Source: Planctomycetota bacterium | GTDB lineage: Bacteria > Planctomycetota > MHYJ01 > JACQXL01 > JACQZI01 | NCBI GenBank assembly: GCA_016207825.1 | Contig: JACQZI010000018.1 | Coordinates: 1 to 64,000, forward strand | Reading direction: 5' to 3' | Length of the DNA stretch: 64,000 nt | In this document: piece after piece, positions 60,932-64,000 of the stretch | How positions within the stretch are numbered: the stretch's first letter is position 1 | How the letters are laid out: every line of letters starts with the position of its first letter | The notes under the pieces: generated by a model | Database searches by the model: none | What the model saw: the letters and a program-made list of their open reading frames with translations, nothing else | What the model was told of the DNA's origin: nothing | Position numbers and translations under genes: made by a program

Positions 60932-62716
60932 CTATTCCTTCTTTTTAATAACATCTTTATCTATTGTTGAAACTGTGTTGGAACCCAGTATAAAGACGAT
61001 ATTTTTACCTTCTATCATTGCGTAAAAATCGCCTTTATCGGTTTTTTTGCCTATTAAGACGGTTGTTTTAGCCGGGCTTTCATCTTTATTATATTCTATT
61101 TCCACGCGGCAGGTGGGGTAATCAAGGCCATATGCGGAGAGATCGGAAGGATTGTTTGCCACAAATTCCTTTGCTCCCAAGTAGCATATTTCGCTTAGGA
61201 TATTGTATAATTGGGTGGTATCTTCTATCGGCTGTTTATCGTCGGCGAGAATATTCCAAACGCCTTCCTTTTCCTGCTCGCAGACTATTTGTTTATCTTC
61301 TTTTACGATGGTGCAGCGGGTGATTTTATTGCGCGGGATTTCGAGGAGCCCTTTCTTATGGAGGTACAAAGCGCCTTTATCAACAATATCGAATAATTCT
61401 TTGCCCGCCGATACCACGCGTGTTTCGTTTGATTTCTTGAGATAGACATATTTTTCATCCATTGACGGCGATATCCCGATTGTCAGTGCGGGTTGGTTAT
61501 CTAAAAATGCAACGGTTATTTCCAACAGCGGCGAACTAAGCCCGTAGGCGCCAAAATCGGAGACATTATCGGCGATAAAATCGAATGCCTCGGTCTCGTT
61601 AATCTTTTGGACCAATTGGCTGGGGCCGTTCCATTCCAGCGGAATATCGGATGGCTTGGTTAATTTCCATTCGGCTCCGGTTTTTTCCAGGAGCACGAGT
61701 GTTTCACCGGATTTCTTGGTTTCAATCGATTTGACATTCTCAAAAGCGATATTGAAGAGTTTTCTTTCACGGAATTCTTTAAAAGGTATGTTTAAATTAG
61801 ACAGGCTTGCGGCGTCAACCAATATAATCGGGTTTACGCCTCGCTTGGTTGCATATATTTTCTTGGTATCGGAAATAGGAATTGTTCCCCAGATAATAGT
61901 TTCGGAAACGTTTGCTCCTGAAACGGTTATTTCCAGCACCGGTTTATCCAGCCCGTATTGGGCATAATGTTTTCCTGCGTCCTCCTGGGTGTCGCTTTGC
62001 TCCGCGACCACTGATTCGGCTTTTAGGTTTTCCAGTTCGGATAATAAAAATCTTATTTTTTCAGGGGAAGCATTTTCGTTGACCGGATAGGTTGTAAGCC
62101 ATTCGTCCAGTTCTTTACGCTTAAATTCCATCGAATCCGCTGGCAGGGTGATTTTTATCTGTTCAATCTTTGCCGGCTCAATTGAAATCACCTTTTTATC
62201 CCTAAGGTCAAACAGGCTTTTGCTGATTGCCTGCCAGAATGATGGCTTGATGATATAAATATTGTTATCACCTTCTTTCATGGCATAAACGCCCTGATTC
62301 ATTGGGGCATCCTTGCCTATTCTTAAATGATATGTCTGGTTCTTTTTATCGGTTACCGCCAGGTTAATACGCGGGATATCCAACCCGTATTCAGAAAGAT
62401 TGCCGGCAACCGGAATTCCTTTTTCCTTGGAAAGGGAGCTTATTTCATAAGTAAGGTTTTCTATCTCTACCTTGTCCGCCGGTGTTTTAATTGGAGACGT
62501 GATTCTCCAATTGTTTTCCTTATTAAACTCGCAAACAATTTGTTGATTATCCTTATTTATCTCTACTTTTACGATATCTTTTTGTTCCAGGGGAAGCATT
62601 TGTTTGGCGAGCTTATCCCATTCTTTAACCGGAGGAACGGTATAGTGAAGGATAATGATGGCTCCTCCGATAACCACGGCAATGGCCAGCATAATAAGCG
62701 TAGAGCGGAATCTCAT
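60932..62716 (-). CDS. DUF4340 domain protein (second copy)
   Basis: 594 residues with an N-terminal anchor and at least three DUF4340 modules (ENNWRITSPIK, EWLTTYPVNE and EWKLTKPSDI-type strands). It is longer than the copy at 22205-23596. The GldG-like gene is 5 bases upstream in the same direction, so the pair repeats the organisation found at 22-25 kb. Confidence 0.85.
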   Translation of the reverse strand: MRFRSTLIMLAIAVVIGGAIIILHYTVPPVKEWDKLAKQMLPLEQKDIVKVEINKDNQQIVCEFNKENNWRITSPIKTPADKVEIENLTYEISSLSKEKGIPVAGNLSEYGLDIPRINLAVTDKKNQTYHLRIGKDAPMNQGVYAMKEGDNNIYIIKPSFWQAISKSLFDLRDKKVISIEPAKIEQIKITLPADSMEFKRKELDEWLTTYPVNENASPEKIRFLLSELENLKAESVVAEQSDTQEDAGKHYAQYGLDKPVLEITVSGANVSETIIWGTIPISDTKKIYATKRGVNPIILVDAASLSNLNIPFKEFRERKLFNIAFENVKSIETKKSGETLVLLEKTGAEWKLTKPSDIPLEWNGPSQLVQKINETEAFDFIADNVSDFGAYGLSSPLLEITVAFLDNQPALTIGISPSMDEKYVYLKKSNETRVVSAGKELFDIVDKGALYLHKKGLLEIPRNKITRCTIVKEDKQIVCEQEKEGVWNILADDKQPIEDTTQLYNILSEICYLGAKEFVANNPSDLSAYGLDYPTCRVEIEYNKDESPAKTTVLIGKKTDKGDFYAMIEGKNIVFILGSNTVSTIDKDVIKKKE

Positions 62717-62721
62717 GGCAG

Positions 62722-63999
62722 TTATTTCCTCCTCATTATCCAGACAATAATGCCGAGAAGCAATCCTATAGACGGGATAAATACCAGGCTTATCAGTGTT
62801 AATTTTAATGGCCGGTTGTCTTTGCTTAAATCAATGCTGGTATCTTCGGGCTTTTTAGGTTCAATCGTGATGAATTGTTCCTGCCGGGCGAGCCAGCGTA
62901 TGGAATTTATGACAAAGTCATTCGGGCCGAGGTAATAAGGTGATTCAGGATGAAGGTATCTGTTTTTTATCATTTCGGACGCTCCGATAACCACCAACCG
63001 TGTTTCCGGCAACTGTTCCGTCGAACTTGCCGTTGTTCCGCTAACCGGTTTGCTTATGGCAAAAGCCAGGGTTAACGGTCCTTTTTTCTCATTTTCATCC
63101 AGTCTTGCTTTGCCTGTGTCCAAAACTCCGGCGATATCCGTTTCTCCCCATGAATCTTTCGACGAATGCGCGATTTCAGTTGTTTGTATATCCTGAGATG
63201 TTTCTTTATCTTTTTCCATGGAGCGGCAGAAAACAAGAGGCGTGGGTAATCCTTTGGCTTTCAAATCCTTGGTAATCGGATGAAACGCTATCCCGTAATC
63301 GGTGACCTGCGGGGCGGTGTAATCTTTCATCAATCCCATAACGCTGTTGCATTGCTGGTCAATCACGACGACATCTTCCAGAATTATACCCCATTCTTTG
63401 AGGAGTCCTTCGAGTTTTATATTCATGCCGGCGCTGATGAGTATCAGCACTTTTCCGCCTTTCTTAAGATATTCCCTTATCTGGTTGGTTTCATCGGGCA
63501 GGAAAGGTTCGGAAGGGCCTGCGATGATTAAAATATCCGCATCCTTCGGGGTGTTTTTACTCGTATGGAGATTAATCGCCTGCGTATCCATGTTTTCCCC
63601 CTTAAGGGTTTTATCAAGATAGAGCAGGTCTTTCGATAATTCCGGTTCGTTGTGCCCTTCGGTAAAATACACCTTAATCTTTTTTGCCTGGATGACGCTC
63701 AAGATAGCGCTGCTGAAGGCTTCTTCCCCCCGGAAAACATCTATCCCTGTTTCCTGCGGTTGCATATAAGGGTTGCTGTAATCATATTTAGGCGTATAAG
63801 TATCGCGCATGTTTACAACCTTGCTTTTACCTTCATAAACAAATACGATGTCGTTTTCCTGGAGGACTGATTCGACTTTAAGCTCTTCGGTAAGGTATTT
63901 TAATTTGGCTTCGGTAAGAGCCGGTTCCTTATAGATTTCTATTTCTTCCACAATTATATTGCGCGAATTCATCTTGTATTCTTCCAGCAGGTCTTTCAG
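62722..63999 (-). CDS. GldG-like ABC auxiliary protein (second copy, 5' partial)
   Basis: The frame runs past the right edge (LKDLLEEYKMNSRN..), so the start lies outside; Met at 63972 is internal. The visible part has the GldG soluble domain (VKVYFTEGHNEPELSKDLLY, ILIIAGPSEPFLPDE, YLKKGGKVLILIS) and a C-terminal TM with basic tail (IVWIMRRK). It would be anchored to the inner membrane. The permease and ATPase presumably lie beyond the window. Confidence 0.88.
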   Translation of the reverse strand: MKDLLEEYKMNSRNIIVEEIEIYKEPALTEAKLKYLTEELKVESVLQENDIVFVYEGKSKVVNMRDTYTPKYDYSNPYMQPQETGIDVFRGEEAFSSAILSVIQAKKIKVYFTEGHNEPELSKDLLYLDKTLKGENMDTQAINLHTSKNTPKDADILIIAGPSEPFLPDETNQIREYLKKGGKVLILISAGMNIKLEGLLKEWGIILEDVVVIDQQCNSVMGLMKDYTAPQVTDYGIAFHPITKDLKAKGLPTPLVFCRSMEKDKETSQDIQTTEIAHSSKDSWGETDIAGVLDTGKARLDENEKKGPLTLAFAISKPVSGTTASSTEQLPETRLVVIGASEMIKNRYLHPESPYYLGPNDFVINSIRWLARQEQFITIEPKKPEDTSIDLSKDNRPLKLTLISLVFIPSIGLLLGIIVWIMRRK

Positions 64000-64000
64000 C

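Overview
The window is bacterial chromosomal DNA of moderate G+C, probably from an uncultured anaerobic Gram-negative lineage with a cell wall. Outer-membrane genes (a Kdo transferase and lnt), murA, mreBCD and type IV pilus genes are present. A 1408-residue CoA-type activase, dockerin and cohesin modules, DUF4340/GldG pairs and ECF sigma/zf-HC2 pairs fit a Planctomycetota- or Omnitrophota-like genome. That placement is inference; no rRNA or ribosomal protein gene lies in the window.

Region 1 (1-18.95 kb, all + strand) is the most interesting part: a candidate magnetosome (mam-type) gene cluster that runs off the left edge. It holds two HtrA/MamE-type proteases, a CDF transporter with the MamB signature (HxxxD plus DNRSD), a CDF with the MamM signature (YxxxD plus HxxxD), two further CDF paralogues with broken metal sites, and a CDF fused to an exonuclease VII-type OB fold. 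It also has a MamL-like LapA-domain protein, a TM-zinc-ribbon-PDZ protein recalling MamP, feoB, a DtxR-FeoA regulator, an SsuABC-like importer, a split ChrA transporter, a NifX-like protein and a P-loop kinase. No MamK, MamQ, MamI or CXXCH magnetochrome motif is visible. Cys-pair ribbons stand where magnetochromes would be expected.

Region 2 (19-31.4 kb) carries apbE, tRNA-Cys, gcvPA, a GldA/F/G-DUF4340 ABC system, and an ECF sigma factor whose zf-HC2 anti-sigma factor ends in a dockerin and is followed by a cohesin lipoprotein. A DUF4349 protein and an FMN reductase follow. Region 3 (31.4-43.3 kb) has the giant activase, a WG-repeat lipoprotein, an SDR enzyme, an unknown minus-strand gene, a repeat array, a small GIY-YIG element with terminal inverted repeats, a divergent sigma factor, a diguanylate cyclase and a Ser/Thr kinase with TPRs. 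Region 4 (43.4-57.2 kb) is envelope and shape: lnt, two coiled-coil membrane paralogues, mreBCD, then on the minus strand waaA, murA, pilB, pilC and a PilS-like histidine kinase. Region 5 (57.2-64 kb) has a delta-60 repeat protein, an M24 peptidase and a second DUF4340/GldG pair cut by the right edge.

Four long intergenic gaps (6.7, 21.8, 39.4 and 59.3 kb) each hold a tandem array whose unit is 22 bp. The repeat sequences differ between loci, but each array is joined to a C-rich (G-rich on the other strand) block. This shared period with unrelated units is the second notable signal.
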